From JAWLHK01 sp041690355 [NCBI: bacterium] (GTDB lineage Bacteria; J088; JAWLBW01), in the NCBI GenBank assembly GCA_041690355.1, contig JAWLHK010000026.1, forward strand, positions 1-64,000: a stretch of DNA of 64,000 bases, written 5' to 3'. Position 1 is the stretch's first letter; each line of letters begins with the position of its first letter. Positions 37,088-47,417 of the stretch are shown in pieces. The notes beneath the pieces were generated by a model. It did no database searches, was not told where the DNA came from, and was given only the letters and a program-made list of their open reading frames with translations. Both the position numbers and the translations under genes were made by a program.

Positions 37088-37258
37088 GGCACCGTTGCGT
37101 TTCTCGATTCTGCGGCATCCACCGGACCAAGGCCATCCAGGCTGTATTCTGGCCCTCACCCGCCACTCCACCGCCGCCGGCTCTCGCCGGCGCGCAAGGA
37201 TACCCCGTACGATTCCAGCGGAACGCACTTTTGACTACGATCGTCGCGGGAGACCACC

Positions 37259-37906
37259 ATGAAACTCACGCGCATCCTGCGTCACGCGGCCGCGTCAGGC
37301 TTCGTGCTGGCAGTGCCCTTCTCGTTCGCCGGGGAGCCTGCGGCGGCCCAGGAGGGAACACAGTCTTATGTCGCAACCCTCAAACCCCTCAACGATGACC
37401 TGGCGCCCGGTTCCCCTTCGGGGACGGTGGAATTCACCGCCGAGGGGCAGCAGCTGCGGATCAAGGCCGACGTCGACGGGGTTCCGCCCGGAATGCGGCT
37501 GATGCATTACCACGGCCACGCCGACGGCACGGATGCCGTCTGCCCGACCCGCGCCGACGACCGGAACGGAGACGGCATCGTCGATCTTCTCGAGGCGGTC
37601 GAGAAAGCGGGCGATACCATGGTCCCCTTCCACGGCGATCCGGTCAGCCTGGCGATTCCGTCCGAAACCTATCCGGTCGCCAACGAGCGCGGCGAGCTCT
37701 CCTACAAGCGATCGGTGCCGCTCGGCGACCTGTCACAAGCGGTGGAAAAGAAGTTCGGCACCGAAGAGCTGGACCTGGAGAAGCGCGTCGTATTGATTCA
37801 CGGCGTTCCCGAGGACAAAACGCTTCCGCCCACGGCGCAGTCGCTCCCCGACGTTCCCGCCGAGGTCACCGTCCCGATTGCCTGCGGAGAAATCCGCAAA
37901 CCATAA
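37259..37906 (+). CDS. secreted CHRD-like protein with EF-hand-like loop
   Basis: A 215-residue exported protein with signal peptide about 1-31 (FAGEPAAAQ). Its first half reads like a CHRD domain (YVATLKPLNDDLAPGSPSGT, VEFTAEGQQLRIKADVDGVP, MRLMHYHGHADGTDAVCP), with His residues able to bind metal. It is interrupted by a calcium-loop-like DDRNGDGIVDLLEAVE (about 101-116; D-x-N-x-D-G-x-x-D). The C-terminal part includes RVVLIHGVPEDKTLPPT. Cys and His content suggests a periplasmic or surface metal-linked protein. CHRD function in bacteria is unclear. Confidence 0.7.
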   Translation: MKLTRILRHAAASGFVLAVPFSFAGEPAAAQEGTQSYVATLKPLNDDLAPGSPSGTVEFTAEGQQLRIKADVDGVPPGMRLMHYHGHADGTDAVCPTRADDRNGDGIVDLLEAVEKAGDTMVPFHGDPVSLAIPSETYPVANERGELSYKRSVPLGDLSQAVEKKFGTEELDLEKRVVLIHGVPEDKTLPPTAQSLPDVPAEVTVPIACGEIRKP

Positions 37907-37952
37907 AAGCCAAAACCATAAATGCCAAATGCCAAATGGCAAATGGCAGATG
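37906..37952. repeat. AAATGCC/AAATGGC heptad array
   Basis: AAAGCCA/AAACCAT/AAATGCC/AAATGCC/AAATGGC/AAATGGC/AGATGTC starting at the stop codon of the CHRD-like gene. The 12-mer AAATGGCAGATG is repeated inverted at about 38501-38512, so the two flank the second S23 pseudogene as in the cassette at 16313-16836. Confidence 0.8.
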
Positions 37953-37996
37953 TCCATCACCCGGATTTGCGCCTCCTGTCCAGCGCGTCGATCCCA

Positions 37997-38363
37997 TCAA
38001 TGGCGGCACCCTTTCGATTGCCGGCCGATCGACTCGGCCAGTTCGTGCAGTTCTTTACGCGCGTTTTCCAGGCTGGCATATCGCTCGCTCCGTGCAATGA
38101 CGTAAAGCATCGAGCGGACCTCGCCGGCCGAGCCGCGGGCGATATACAGGAAGTTCATCAGCTCTTTCGTTGAGCACCGCTCGAAGCCCTCGGCGATGTT
38201 GTTCGGCACGGACAAGGCCGCTTTACCGAGCTGTCTGCGCATGTCTACCTGATAGTCGAAGCTCTTGTCCTCCACGAGCGTGTCGAGGGGCCAGAAGGTC
38301 TGCGCGAGCTGGCTCGTAGCAGGAGCACCCTGTGAGGCTCTTGTTCTCGAACACGCTGTTCAT
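37997..38363 (-). pseudogene. second four-helix-bundle (S23-like) gene, 5' frameshifted
   Basis: The C-terminal 92 codons are intact (EDKSFDYQVDMRRQLGKAAL, SVPNNIAEGFERC, RGSAGEVRSMLYVIARSERY). Upstream, the same frame continues without a start (QLAQTFWPLDTLVEDKS), while a plausible N-terminus MNSVFENKSL begins at 38363 in another frame, implying a frameshift near 38320-38340. A GTG at 38275 would give only a truncated protein. It is related throughout to the S23 gene at 16340-16737, and both are damaged. Confidence 0.75.
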
Positions 38364-38500
38364 GCGGCGCTGGCCCTTCGAGACGCCGGTGTGGACGTCC
38401 TCGTCAGACCATACCGAATCATTGAGTCTCGTTCGTCCAGGACCGGCTCCTCAGGGCGAACGGTCACGCGATGAACCTGTTTTGGACAAGACTGTCTACC

Positions 38501-38512
38501 ATCTGCCATTTT
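38501..38512. repeat. inverted AAATGGCAGATG copy
   Basis: CATCTGCCATTT, the reverse complement of the end of the 37906-37952 array; right boundary of the S23 copy B segment. It lies 6 bp from the peptide deformylase stop codon. Confidence 0.6.
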
Positions 38513-38517
38513 CTTGG

Positions 38518-39063
38518 CTATTCTTCCGGTAGCTTCACGCCCGGCAGGTGGAACCGTTGGAATTCCGCGAGGAAGCTGAGGGTGCGGGTGTCGACGCGGT
38601 CGACGTATACGGCGCCGTCGAGGTGATCGGTTTCGTGCTGCAGGATGCGCGCGTAGAACCCCTCGGCCTCGAAGCGGACCGGGTTCGCCTCCGCATCCAA
38701 TGCTTCGACGCCGACCTTCGCCCAGCGGCGGACGCGTCCGCGCAGATCGGGCACGCTCAGGCACCCCTCGTGATCGTCGATCGTCGCCTCGCCGATCGGC
38801 GTGAGGCGGATGTTGAAGAGGACGTGCACGGGGATGTCGGGGGCCTGCGGGTAACGTGGATTTCCGCGTACCTCGATGACGGCCATGCGCAGCGGCAGGT
38901 GCACCTGGGGCGCCGCGAGGCCGACACCAGCGTACTCGCGCATCGTGTCGACCATGTCGGCGAGGAGGCGTTTCATCTCGGGCGCGCGGATTTCCTCCGG
39001 CGTGAGATCGCGCGTCCCCGCGCGAAGGACGGGGTGACCGAGGCGGGAAACCTTGAGGATCAT
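38518..39063 (-). CDS. def: peptide deformylase
   Basis: A 181-residue Fe/Zn hydrolase that removes the N-formyl group from nascent proteins. All three family motifs are seen: I GVGLAAPQV (46-54), II EGCLSVPD (99-106, metal ligand Cys101) and III QHETDHLDG (142-150, ligands His143 and His147, catalytic Glu144). Length is normal for the family. No fmt is adjacent. It is flanked by the S23 remnant and by the 39-40 kb repeat region. Confidence 0.95.
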   Translation of the reverse strand: MILKVSRLGHPVLRAGTRDLTPEEIRAPEMKRLLADMVDTMREYAGVGLAAPQVHLPLRMAVIEVRGNPRYPQAPDIPVHVLFNIRLTPIGEATIDDHEGCLSVPDLRGRVRRWAKVGVEALDAEANPVRFEAEGFYARILQHETDHLDGAVYVDRVDTRTLSFLAEFQRFHLPGVKLPEE

Positions 39064-39114
39064 GTGACACCTTTGGCTATAGGATACCGCGAGGGGGCGT
39101 GGTGAGCGAGGGGC

Positions 39115-39722
39115 CGCGGAGGAGGAGTGGGGGAGCGGGGGAGGGGGAGAGGGGGGGCTTTCGGACGTCGGTCAGGAAGCGGAGAACGAAACAAATTCCT
39201 TGGGGACCTGCGATCCCGGATTCCCCTGTCCTTCCGCCGCCGGAGGCACTGCGGAACCCGCGGGCACCGTCCCCCCGAGCGGTAGCGAGGGGGCTACCAT
39301 CGTTCACCGATGCACGGACCGCCAGGATTCAGCCCCAACGTTCCAAAGCGATCGCATGCTCGCCGAACGTCGGGAGGTGCAGGGAGGCACGCGCGGCGTA
39401 CGCTTGGCCCGCGCGGTCACTTCGCGAGGAGTGGGGGAGGGGGAGAGGGGGGGCTTTCGGACGCCGGACGTCGGTCAGGAAGCAAGAACGAAACCAATTT
39501 CTTGGGACCTGCGATCCCGGATTCCCCTGCCCCGCCGCCGCCGGAGGCACTGCGGAACCCGCGGGCACCGTCCCCCCGAGCGGTAGCGAGGGGGCTATCA
39601 TGGTGCACCGGTGCTCGGGCCGCCAGGATTCAGACCCGCAGCGCCAAAGCGAACCCGCGGTCGCCGCACGCCGCGAGGTGCGAGAATGCACCCGCGGCAT
39701 CCTCGTGGCATGCACGGTACCC
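39115..39722. repeat. tandem ~303-bp imperfect direct repeat (two units)
   Basis: Unit 1 is about 39115-39420 and unit 2 about 39421-39722. Shared blocks include GAGGAGTGGGGGAG, CTTTCGGACG, CGTCGGTCAGGAAGC, ACCTGCGATCCCGGATTCCC and GGAGGCACTGCGGAACCCGC, CGAGCGGTAGCGAGGGGGCT, CCGCCAGGATTCAG. No conserved frame is evident. Unit 2 ends inside the YgiT-like antitoxin remnant. Confidence 0.85.
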
Positions 39723-39760
39723 GGATGGGTATCTTCGTTCTTGCAGACGATGCATTTCAT
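39703..39760 (-). pseudogene. YgiT/MqsA-like antitoxin, N-terminal fragment
   Basis: The ATG at 39760 opens MKCIVCKNEDTHPGTVHATR, matching the zinc-ribbon N-terminus of YgiT-type antitoxins (MKCxxCKxGxTxPGTVT). The match stops after about 19 codons, where the ~303-bp repeat begins. The frame stays open to 39329, but that part is repeat sequence. The start overlaps the stop of the toxin remnant by ATGA. Confidence 0.65.
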
Positions 39761-39831
39761 GACCTTCTCCGTTCGAAATCATCGTACCATCGGGCAGCGT
39801 CGGGCTCATATACTGTAACGATAATAACTTC
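39757..39831 (-). pseudogene. DUF4258-like toxin, C-terminal fragment
   Basis: Encodes VIIVTVYEPD...RWYDDFERRRS ending in TGA at 39757, the usual C-terminus of stand-alone DUF4258 toxins paired with YgiT antitoxins. The upstream half of the toxin is missing (the preceding codons DPTRWFLLLRL may be a further remnant). It is part of a dead toxin-antitoxin module. Confidence 0.6.
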
Positions 39832-40224
39832 AAGCCGGAGAAGCAAGAACCACCTGGTGGGGTCGATCGGCGAGCGCCTTCCGGTCTGACGATCATGCCT
39901 CTCGGAGAGTAGCCCGGGCGAGTGCGCCGGGCGTCACAGGCGCGTAGGCGGGAGCGCTCCGCTGCAACCCCGCGGGGTCGGAAACGCGTGGAAATCGATT
40001 GGCTACTAAATGATGCGACCCCGCTGGGGTCGGCGTGACGCCTGCCTCCGCCTGTGCGGAGCCATTCCGCCTCCTCGCGGAGGCGGGACGCCGCAGCCGT
40101 ATGTGGAGATCAGTTCCCCCTCCTCGTGGAGGAGGGGGACAGGGGGTGGTGTCGTTCGGAATACCGACGTCCGGCGCACTGCCCCCCGTAGCGTAGCGGA
40201 TGGGGGGTCCGACGTCCGATGACC
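39832..40224. other. GC-hairpin-rich intergenic region downstream of gltD
   Basis: No gene. Prominent perfect hairpins: CCCCCTCCTC-GTG-GAGGAGGGGG (40116-40138) and CCCCCC (40182-40187) with GGGGGG (40202-40207), the latter directly after the gltD stop. CCGACGTCCGGCG-type heptad pieces appear at about 40164 and 40209. The hairpins could end gltBD transcription, although no T-run follows on the minus strand. Confidence 0.5.
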
Positions 40225-41658
40225 TCAGACGGCCACGCCCGACAGGTACTGGTCGACGGCCCGGGCCGCTTCGCGGCCTTCCCAGATCGCCCAGACGACC
40301 AGCGAGGCGCCGCGGCGGGTGTCGCCGGCGACGAAGACGCCGGGAACCGAGGACTCATACCGCTGCGCGTCGGCGAGCACGTTGCCGCGCGGATCGTAGG
40401 CGACCTGCAGCTCGTCGAGCAGCCCCTTGTGCACCGGGGCGACGAAGCCCATGGCGAGGAGCACCAGGTCGGCCTTGATCTCGAAGTCAGAGCCGGGAAT
40501 CTCCTGCATGCTCATGCGGCCGCTCTCATCCGCCTTCCACTCCAGACGCACGGCGTGCAGCGTGTCAACCTTGCCGTCCTTGCCCGAGAGCCGCTTCGTG
40601 GCCACGGCCCAGTCGCGCACGCCCCCTTCCTCATGCGAGGTCGAGGTGCGCAGCATCATCGGCCACAGCGGCCACGGCGTCTGCGGAGCACGATCGTCGG
40701 GCGGCTTCGGCATGAGCTCGAGCTGCGTGACCGAGAGCGCCCCCTGGCGGTGCGAGGTGCCGACGCAGTCGGCGCCGGTGTCGCCGCCGCCGATGACGAC
40801 GACATGCTTGCCTTCGGCCGTGATCGACTTCTCGGCGGGCACGTTGTCGCCCGCGACCCGCTTGTTCTGCTGCGGGAGAAAATCCATGGCGAGGTGCACG
40901 CCGTCCAGATCCCGCCCTTCCACCGGCAGCTCCCGGGGTTCCCCCGCGCCGATGGCGAGGACGACAGCGTCGAAGTCGCGGCGCAGTTCCGTCGCCGACA
41001 CGTCCTTGCCGACGTGCACGTTCGGGGCGAAGACGACCCCTTCTTCCTTCATGACGTCGAGGCGGCGATCGATGAAGCGCTTTTCGAGCTTGAAGTCGGG
41101 AATGCCGTAGCGCAGCAGGCCGCCGATGCGGTCGTCCCGTTCGAAGACGGTCACCAGGTGGCCGGCCTTGTTCAGCTGATCGGCGGCGGCGAGCCCGGCC
41201 GGACCCGAGCCGATGACGGCCACGCGCTTGCCCGTGCGGCTCGCCGGGGGATTCGCCTTGATCCAGCCTTCTTCCCACCCGCGCTCGGCGATGGAGAACT
41301 CGATCTGTTTGATGGTGACCGGGTCGTCGTTGATGCCGAGCACGCACGCGGTTTCGCACGGCGCGGGGCAGACGCGTCCCGTCCACTCGGGAAAGTTGTT
41401 CGTCTTGTGCAAAAAGTCGAGCGCTTCGTGCCAGCGATCGCGGTAGACGAGATCGTTCCAGTCGGGAATCAGGTTCCCCAGCGGACAGCCGTTGTTGCAG
41501 AAGGGAATGCCGCAGTCCATGCAGCGGGCCCCCTGGTCGCGCAGCTCTTCGCTCGGCGGGAGCTGCTCGATCTCCCGGTAGTCCTTGACGCGCTCTTCGA
41601 CAGGCCGCTTCTTCGGCGTCTTGCGCTTCTTCTCCAGAAATCCGGTTACCTTACCCAT
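40225..41658 (-). CDS. gltD: glutamate synthase small subunit
   Basis: A 477-residue FAD/NAD(P)H subunit that passes electrons to GltB for glutamate synthesis. N-terminal Fe-S cysteines: [17 protein letters not shown] (46-62) and [12 protein letters not shown] (about 97-108). The FAD site [15 protein letters not shown] (about 149-163) and NAD(P)H site [14 protein letters not shown] follow, with a C-terminal [19 protein letters not shown]. It starts 22 bp after the gltB stop; clear operon gltB-gltD. Confidence 0.95.
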   Translation of the reverse strand: MGKVTGFLEKKRKTPKKRPVEERVKDYREIEQLPPSEELRDQGARCMDCGIPFCNNGCPLGNLIPDWNDLVYRDRWHEALDFLHKTNNFPEWTGRVCPAPCETACVLGINDDPVTIKQIEFSIAERGWEEGWIKANPPASRTGKRVAVIGSGPAGLAAADQLNKAGHLVTVFERDDRIGGLLRYGIPDFKLEKRFIDRRLDVMKEEGVVFAPNVHVGKDVSATELRRDFDAVVLAIGAGEPRELPVEGRDLDGVHLAMDFLPQQNKRVAGDNVPAEKSITAEGKHVVVIGGGDTGADCVGTSHRQGALSVTQLELMPKPPDDRAPQTPWPLWPMMLRTSTSHEEGGVRDWAVATKRLSGKDGKVDTLHAVRLEWKADESGRMSMQEIPGSDFEIKADLVLLAMGFVAPVHKGLLDELQVAYDPRGNVLADAQRYESSVPGVFVAGDTRRGASLVVWAIWEGREAARAVDQYLSGVAV

Positions 41659-41680
41659 CGTACGCTTCCGAAAAAAGTCC

Positions 41681-44600
41681 TTACACGCGGCCCAGGGCGA
41701 CGCCCGCCATGGCGTCTTCGCCCGACTTGCGCTGCGCCGCCATCTTCTCGAGGACCTTGCGGTACTCCACCGGCATGATCTTCACGAAGCGCTTGACTTC
41801 GTTGTCCCAGCCGTCGAGGATCCGCTGCCCCTTCTTGCTGCCGGTCCAGCGAACGTGGTTCTCGACCATCGTGCGCAGGAATTGCCGATCGTCGTCGCCG
41901 AGCGTCTCGAAGGCGACCATCTGCATGTTGCAGCGGGTGTTGAACTGGCCCGACTCGTCGAGCACGTAGGCGACGCCGCCACTCATGCCGGCCGCGAAGT
42001 TGCGCCCGGTTTCGCCGAGGACGATGACGCGGCCGCCGGTCATGTATTCGCAGCCGTGATCGCCGACCCCTTCGACCACCGCGTGGGCGCCGCTGTTGCG
42101 CACCGCGAAGCGTTCGCCGGCCATGCCGTTGAAGTAGGCCTCGCCCGAGGTGGCGCCGTAGAGCACCGTGTTGCCGACGATCATGTTGCGGTCGGCTTCG
42201 AGCGTCGAGGTCTTCGGCAGGCGCACGACGACGCGTCCGCCCGAGAGACCCTTGCCGACGTAGTCGTTGGCGTCGCCTTCGAGATCGAAGGTGACCCCCT
42301 TGACGAGAAAGGCGCCGAAGCTCTGCCCGGCCGTGCCCGTGAAGCGGATGTTCACCGTGCCGTCGGCGAGCGCATCGGCCCCGTGCTTCTTCGTGATCGC
42401 GCCGCTCAGCATGGCCCCGGCGGTGCGGTTGCTGTTGCGGATGGGGAAGCTGACGTCGACCTTTTCCTTCTTCTCGATCGCCGGCGCGCACGCTTCGATG
42501 AGGCGGCGGTCGAGGATGTCGACGATGGCGTGCTCCTGCGCCTGCACGCGGCGCACGGCCACGCGCTGCGGCACATGCGGCTTGTGCAGGATGGCGCTGA
42601 AGTCGAGCCCGCGCGCCTTCCAGTGATCGATGGCGGCGTTGACTTCGAGCAGATCGACGCGGCCGACCAGCTCGTCCATCGTGCGCACGCCGAGCTGCGC
42701 CATGTATTCGCGCACCTCTTCGGCGATGAAGAAGAAGAAGTTGACGACGTGCTCGGGCTGACCCTGGAACTTGGCGCGCAGGACCGGATCCTGCGTCGCG
42801 ATGCCCACCGGGCAGGTGTTCAGGTGACACTTGCGCATCATGATGCAGCCCAGCGTCACGAGCGGCGCCGTCGCAAAGCCGAATTCCTCGGCGCCGAGCA
42901 GGGCGGCGATGATGACGTCGCGGCCGGTCTTCATCTGGCCGTCGGCCTGGACGATGATGCGTCCGCGCAGGTCGTTCTTGACGAGCACCTGGTGGGTCTC
43001 GGCAAGACCGATTTCCCACGGGGTCCCGGCGTACTTGATCGACGAAACCGGCGAAGCGCCCGTACCGCCGTCATGCCCCGAGATGAGCACGACGTCGGCC
43101 TTGGCCTTCGAAACGCCCGCGGCGACGGTGCCGACGCCGGACTCGGAAACGAGCTTCACCGAGACGCGCGCGTCGGGATTGACGTTCTTCAGGTCGTAGA
43201 TCAGCTGGGCCAGATCTTCAATCGAGTAGATGTCGTGGTGCGGCGGCGGCGAAATGAGCGAGACCCCCGGCGTCGAGTGACGCGTCTTCGCGATTACCTC
43301 ATTCACCTTGTGGCCGGGCAGCTGGCCGCCTTCGCCGGGCTTGGCGCCTTGGGCCATCTTGATCTGCAGTTCGTCGGCGTTGACCATGTAGTGGGTGGTC
43401 ACGCCGAAGCGGCCCGAGGCGACCTGCTTGATGGAGCTGCGCTTCGAGTCGCCGTTGGGGAGCGGCGTGAAGCGTTCGGGATCTTCGCCGCCTTCGCCGG
43501 TGTTCGAGCGGCCGCCGATGCGGTTCATGGCGACGGCGAGCGACTCGTGCGCTTCCTTCGAGATCGAACCGAACGACATGGCGCCCGTGGCGAAACGCTT
43601 GACGATCGCCTGCACGGGTTCCACTTCGTCGAGGGGAACCGGGGTCGCCTTCTTGAACGTGAGCAGACCGCGCAGCGTGCACAGATTGCGCGCCTGGTCG
43701 TTGATCAGCCGGGCGTATTCGCGGTAGCGGTCGCGGCTGTTCGTCGAGACGGCGTGCTGCAGCGTCGACAGGCTGGCCGGGTTCCACAGGTGGAACTCGC
43801 CGATGCGGCGGTACTGATATTCCCCGCCCGCATCGAGATCGGCGTTGCTGGCATGGTTCACGGCGAAGGCCCGCCCGTGGCGCAGGCACGATTCCCTGGC
43901 GATGACGTCGAGCCCCGCCCCTTCGACGCGCGTGGGCGTGCCGGCGAAGTAGGCGTCGACGACGGAGCGGTTGAGGCCGACGGCTTCGAAAATCTGGGCG
44001 CCGTGGTAGCTCTGGCAGGTCGAGATGCCCATCTTGGAGAAGATCTTGTAGAGCCCCTTCTTGATGGCCTTGATGTAGTTCTCGACCGACTTGTCGTAAT
44101 CCTTCGAAACGACCCCTTCGCGCACCAGGTCGGCGAGCGACTCGAAGGCCAGGTACGGGTTCACCGCGCTCGCGCCGTAGCCGATGAGCAGGGCGAAGTG
44201 GGCGACTTCACGGGCCTCCCCGGATTCGACCACCAGCCCGGCGCTCGTGCGCAGGCCGGCGCGGATCAGGTGATGGTGCACGGCGCCGACGGCGAGCAGG
44301 CTCGGGATCGGCGCAAGCACCGGCGAGACGCCGCGGTCGCTCAGCACGACGACGCTCGCCCCGTCGCGCACGGCCTTTTCGGCCTGGCGGCAGACATCCT
44401 CCAGCGCGGCCTTGAGGCCCGCTTCGCCCTTGCCCGCTTCGAAAAGCATGGGCACGGTCACGGCGCGCAGGTCGGCGTGGCTGATCTGGCGCAGCTTCTC
44501 GAGTTCCGTATTCGTCAGAATCGGGTACGGCAGGCGCACGACGTGGCCGTTGTGCAGGCCGAGGTCGAGCAGGTCCTGTTCACGGCCGATGTAGCCGTTC

Positions 44601-46252
44601 AGGGCCATGACCATCTCTTCACGGATCGGATCGATCGGCGGGTTGGTCACCTGGGCGAAAAGCTGCTTGAAGTAGTTGTAGAGCAGCTGCGGGCGGCTCG
44701 ACAGCACGGCGAGCGGCGTGTCGGTGCCCATCGAGCCGATGACCTCTTCGCCGTTCTCGGCCATCGGCGGCAGCAGCAGGCGCACGTCTTCGGCCGTGTA
44801 GCCGAAGATCTGCTGGCGGTGCAGAATCGTCTCGTGGTCGGGCTCCCGAACATCCCTGGGTTCGGCCAGGTCGTGCAGGTCGACGACGTTCTTCGCGACC
44901 CACTCCTGGTAGGGGAGCTTGGCGACGATCTCGCGCTTGACTTCGTCGTCGTCGATGATGCGCTTACGCTCGAGGTCGACGATGAACATGCGCCCGGGCT
45001 GCAGGCGGCCGTTCTTTTCGATCTCTTCGGGCTTGAAGTCGAGCACGCCGACTTCGGAAGCCATGACGACCAGGCCGTCCTTGGTGACGACGTAACGCGC
45101 CGGGCGCAGGCCGTTACGGTCGAGCGTGGCGCCGATGAGCGACCCGTCGGTGAACGCGAGCGCGGCGGGACCGTCCCACGGCTCCTGCATCGTCGCGTGA
45201 TATTCGTAGAAGGCGCGGCGGTCGGCGTCCATCCGGTCGTCGGTCGTCCAGGCCTCGGGCACCAGCATCATCATGACGTGCGGCAGCGAGCGGCCGGCGA
45301 GCAGCAGCATTTCGACGGCGTTGTCGAGCGAGGCCGAGTCGGAGCCGTTCGGCGTGACGACCGGATAGATCTTCTTCAGGTCGTCGCCGAAGAGCTCGCT
45401 GCGCATGACCGCTTCGCGGGCGCGCATCCAGTTGCGGTTGCCCCGCAGCGTGTTGATCTCGCCGTTGTGGGCCAGGTAGCGGAAGGGCTGGGCGAGGTCC
45501 CAGGTGGGGAAGGTGTTGGTGGAGTAGCGCTGATGCACCAGGGCGAGCGCGCTCTCCATGTCCCTGTCCTGCAGGTCGGGAAAGAACAGCTTGGCCTGGG
45601 CGGCGAGCAGCAGCCCCTTGTAGATGAGGACCTTCGTCGAGAGGCTCGGGATGTGGAAGGACTCCTTGTCCTCGATCGACGAGTCGCGCACGGCGTTCTC
45701 GATGCGCTTGCGGATGACGAAGAGCTTGCGGTTGAAGGCGTCGCCGTCGAGCCCCGCGGCAGGGCCGATGAAGATCTGGCGGATGAACGGCTCGACTTCG
45801 CGGGCCGTCACGCCGATGACGTTGCCGTCGGTGGGCACGTCGCGCCAGCCGAGCACGGTCTGCCCCTCTTCGCGCACGATCTCTTCGAAGCGCCCTTCGA
45901 TTTCGGTGCGGGCCTCGGGCTTCATCGGCAGAAAGACCATGCCGGCGCCGTAGCGGCCCTCTTCGGGGAGCGCAATGCCCAGCGTCGCGCATTCGCGGCG
46001 CAGGAACTTGTCGGGCATCTGCATGAGAATGCCCGCGCCGTCGCCCGTGTGCGCATCGGAGCCCGTGGCGCCGCGGTGCGTCAGGTTGACGAGCACCTGG
46101 AGGCCGCGCTCGACGACGTCGTGCGAGCGCTCGCCGCGGATGTTCGCGACGAAACCTACGCCGCAGGCGTCTTTCTCGAACTGCGGATCATAGAGACCTT
46201 CGGCCGGGGGCAAGCCCGCACGGCGGGGCGGATGATTCGAATCCTGCATCAT
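41681..46252 (-). CDS. gltB: glutamate synthase large subunit
   Basis: A 1523-residue amidotransferase/synthase converting 2-oxoglutarate and glutamine to two glutamates. After a propeptide of about 29 residues the nucleophile Cys30 appears in [14 protein letters not shown]. The glutaminase domain (about 30-430), central domain, FMN-binding synthase domain ([29 protein letters not shown], [12 protein letters not shown]), Fe-S cysteines ([20 protein letters not shown]) and C-terminal beta-helix ([26 protein letters not shown]) follow in order. Start ATGATG at 46252/46249. Confidence 0.96.
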   Translation of the reverse strand: MMQDSNHPPRRAGLPPAEGLYDPQFEKDACGVGFVANIRGERSHDVVERGLQVLVNLTHRGATGSDAHTGDGAGILMQMPDKFLRRECATLGIALPEEGRYGAGMVFLPMKPEARTEIEGRFEEIVREEGQTVLGWRDVPTDGNVIGVTAREVEPFIRQIFIGPAAGLDGDAFNRKLFVIRKRIENAVRDSSIEDKESFHIPSLSTKVLIYKGLLLAAQAKLFFPDLQDRDMESALALVHQRYSTNTFPTWDLAQPFRYLAHNGEINTLRGNRNWMRAREAVMRSELFGDDLKKIYPVVTPNGSDSASLDNAVEMLLLAGRSLPHVMMMLVPEAWTTDDRMDADRRAFYEYHATMQEPWDGPAALAFTDGSLIGATLDRNGLRPARYVVTKDGLVVMASEVGVLDFKPEEIEKNGRLQPGRMFIVDLERKRIIDDDEVKREIVAKLPYQEWVAKNVVDLHDLAEPRDVREPDHETILHRQQIFGYTAEDVRLLLPPMAENGEEVIGSMGTDTPLAVLSSRPQLLYNYFKQLFAQVTNPPIDPIREEMVMALNGYIGREQDLLDLGLHNGHVVRLPYPILTNTELEKLRQISHADLRAVTVPMLFEAGKGEAGLKAALEDVCRQAEKAVRDGASVVVLSDRGVSPVLAPIPSLLAVGAVHHHLIRAGLRTSAGLVVESGEAREVAHFALLIGYGASAVNPYLAFESLADLVREGVVSKDYDKSVENYIKAIKKGLYKIFSKMGISTCQSYHGAQIFEAVGLNRSVVDAYFAGTPTRVEGAGLDVIARESCLRHGRAFAVNHASNADLDAGGEYQYRRIGEFHLWNPASLSTLQHAVSTNSRDRYREYARLINDQARNLCTLRGLLTFKKATPVPLDEVEPVQAIVKRFATGAMSFGSISKEAHESLAVAMNRIGGRSNTGEGGEDPERFTPLPNGDSKRSSIKQVASGRFGVTTHYMVNADELQIKMAQGAKPGEGGQLPGHKVNEVIAKTRHSTPGVSLISPPPHHDIYSIEDLAQLIYDLKNVNPDARVSVKLVSESGVGTVAAGVSKAKADVVLISGHDGGTGASPVSSIKYAGTPWEIGLAETHQVLVKNDLRGRIIVQADGQMKTGRDVIIAALLGAEEFGFATAPLVTLGCIMMRKCHLNTCPVGIATQDPVLRAKFQGQPEHVVNFFFFIAEEVREYMAQLGVRTMDELVGRVDLLEVNAAIDHWKARGLDFSAILHKPHVPQRVAVRRVQAQEHAIVDILDRRLIEACAPAIEKKEKVDVSFPIRNSNRTAGAMLSGAITKKHGADALADGTVNIRFTGTAGQSFGAFLVKGVTFDLEGDANDYVGKGLSGGRVVVRLPKTSTLEADRNMIVGNTVLYGATSGEAYFNGMAGERFAVRNSGAHAVVEGVGDHGCEYMTGGRVIVLGETGRNFAAGMSGGVAYVLDESGQFNTRCNMQMVAFETLGDDDRQFLRTMVENHVRWTGSKKGQRILDGWDNEVKRFVKIMPVEYRKVLEKMAAQRKSGEDAMAGVALGRV

Positions 46253-46985
46253 AAATACCCTTCATCGCGGCATCGCGGTGGACGGCGCAAACGAGAACCG
46301 GAACGGACAGGGGAGCCTCTCCGCTCCCGACTGCGGTGCCGTACCCCGGTTTTCAGGGAAAGACTTATAAGCTAACATGGGCCCAAAGGCCTGTCAATCA
46401 GCGGCCCCCCGGCAACCGTCCCCCGTGAACAGGCCCGGAAAAACATCCGGAAATCCACCCGTTCATCCCCCTCGCCTGGAGGCGCCGGGAGCAGTCCGGG
46501 GCTGGGGGCCCGGGGTGGCGCCGGTGGCCCCCGCGTCCTCCGCTCGGGACCTTGCGGCCGGGGGCTGACGACCCGCAGCAGGCGGAAGAAGGGGGTGACA
46601 TGAGTATACCCGATTCCGCCCCGCTTCGCCACTGGAGAGCCGTGGCGAAAAACACCCGGAATTCAAACGCTTACCCGGGAACCGCCCGATCTGAATGAGC
46701 GCTCATTCGGCATCTCTTTTCCCTTGCCCCCCTGGCGAAGCGGACGAGGGTAAGGGTCCGGGGGGTCCCGGTCCCGGTACCGATGGTAGTCCCTTGCTTC
46801 ACCGACGTCCGACGTCCGGCGTCCGACGTCCAATCCGCCCCCCGCTCCCCGCCCGCCGTACGTCTTGCGCCGCGCTCTCCCACATTTCGGCCCCGCTTGA
46901 AATAGTGGTGTAGAGCGCCGCGAACCGACGTCTGGATGTGCCGGCCACCGGCGAGACCATGCGAACAGGAAAACAGGAGGGAACG
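46253..46985. other. long divergent intergenic region between gltB and LEA gene 1
   Basis: 733 bp without a recognised gene. It contains a perfect 16-bp palindrome (46693-46708), an inverted repeat TTCGCCAC...GTGGCGAA (about 46626-46650), a GC-heptad array CCGACGT/CCGACGT/CCGGCGT/CCGACGT (about 46801-46828), and GC-rich hairpins around 46480-46540. It must hold the gltB promoter on the minus strand and the LEA promoter on the plus strand; neither is clear enough to place. Confidence 0.5.
46693..46708. promoter_or_regulatory. perfect 16-bp palindrome, TetR-type operator candidate
   Basis: GAATGAGC/GCTCATTC, the half-site type (GAATGA...TCATTC) often bound by TetR-family repressors. A TetR gene lies at 55263, but there is no direct link. 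It is 278 bp upstream of the first LEA gene and 441 bp upstream of gltB. Confidence 0.35.
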
Positions 46986-47330
46986 ATGCCCGAAAAAGGA
47001 AAACTTACCGTGAGCGAGGCGGGCCACCTCGGCGGCGAAAAGCGCAAGTCAGAACTCGGCCACGAAGGCTACGAAGAGCTCGGCCGCAAGGGCGGCGAAG
47101 CCCGCGCGAAAGAGCTCGGCCACGAAGGCTACGAGGAACTCGGCCGCAGGGGCGGCGAAGCCCGCGCCAAGGAGCTCGGCCATGAAGGCTATGAGGAACT
47201 CGGCCGCAAGGGCGGCGAAGCCCGCGCGAAAGAACTCGGCCACGAAGGCTACGAGGAACTCGGCCACAAAGGCGGTCAGCGCGTGAAGCAGCTGATCGAA
47301 GAAGGCAAGCGTAGCGAAGGCAACCCCTGA
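46986..47330 (+). CDS. group-1 LEA (Em/GsiB-like) hydrophilic stress protein 1
   Basis: A 114-residue, highly charged protein, with AGGAGG 8 bp before the ATG. The start MPEKGKLTVSEAGHLGGEKR is followed by about four tandem 20-residue repeats of the form GGEARAKELG/HEGYEELGRK and the end GGQRVKQLIEEGKRSEGNP. The repeat matches the 20-mer of plant Em (group 1 LEA, LEA_5) and B. subtilis GsiB (GGQTRKEQLGEEGY type). Such proteins are disordered hydrophilins protecting against drying and osmotic stress. First of three paralogues. Confidence 0.9.
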   Translation: MPEKGKLTVSEAGHLGGEKRKSELGHEGYEELGRKGGEARAKELGHEGYEELGRRGGEARAKELGHEGYEELGRKGGEARAKELGHEGYEELGHKGGQRVKQLIEEGKRSEGNP

Positions 47331-47417
47331 TCAGGGACCGGGATCCACGCGGAAGGGCGGCCTGGCCGCCCCTACGCCATGCGCCCGCGGACGTGCCGCG
47401 CGCGCAAGGAGGCAAGG

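Noticed and set aside
39329-39760. 143-codon minus-strand open frame
   Set aside because: Only the first ~19 codons resemble a YgiT antitoxin; the remainder is the ~303-bp repeat read by chance.
41585-46375. Very long plus-strand open frame opposite gltB (about 1596 codons)
   Set aside because: Antisense shadow of a GC-rich gene with strong third-position bias; His/Arg/Val-rich composition, no domain, and gltB is certain.
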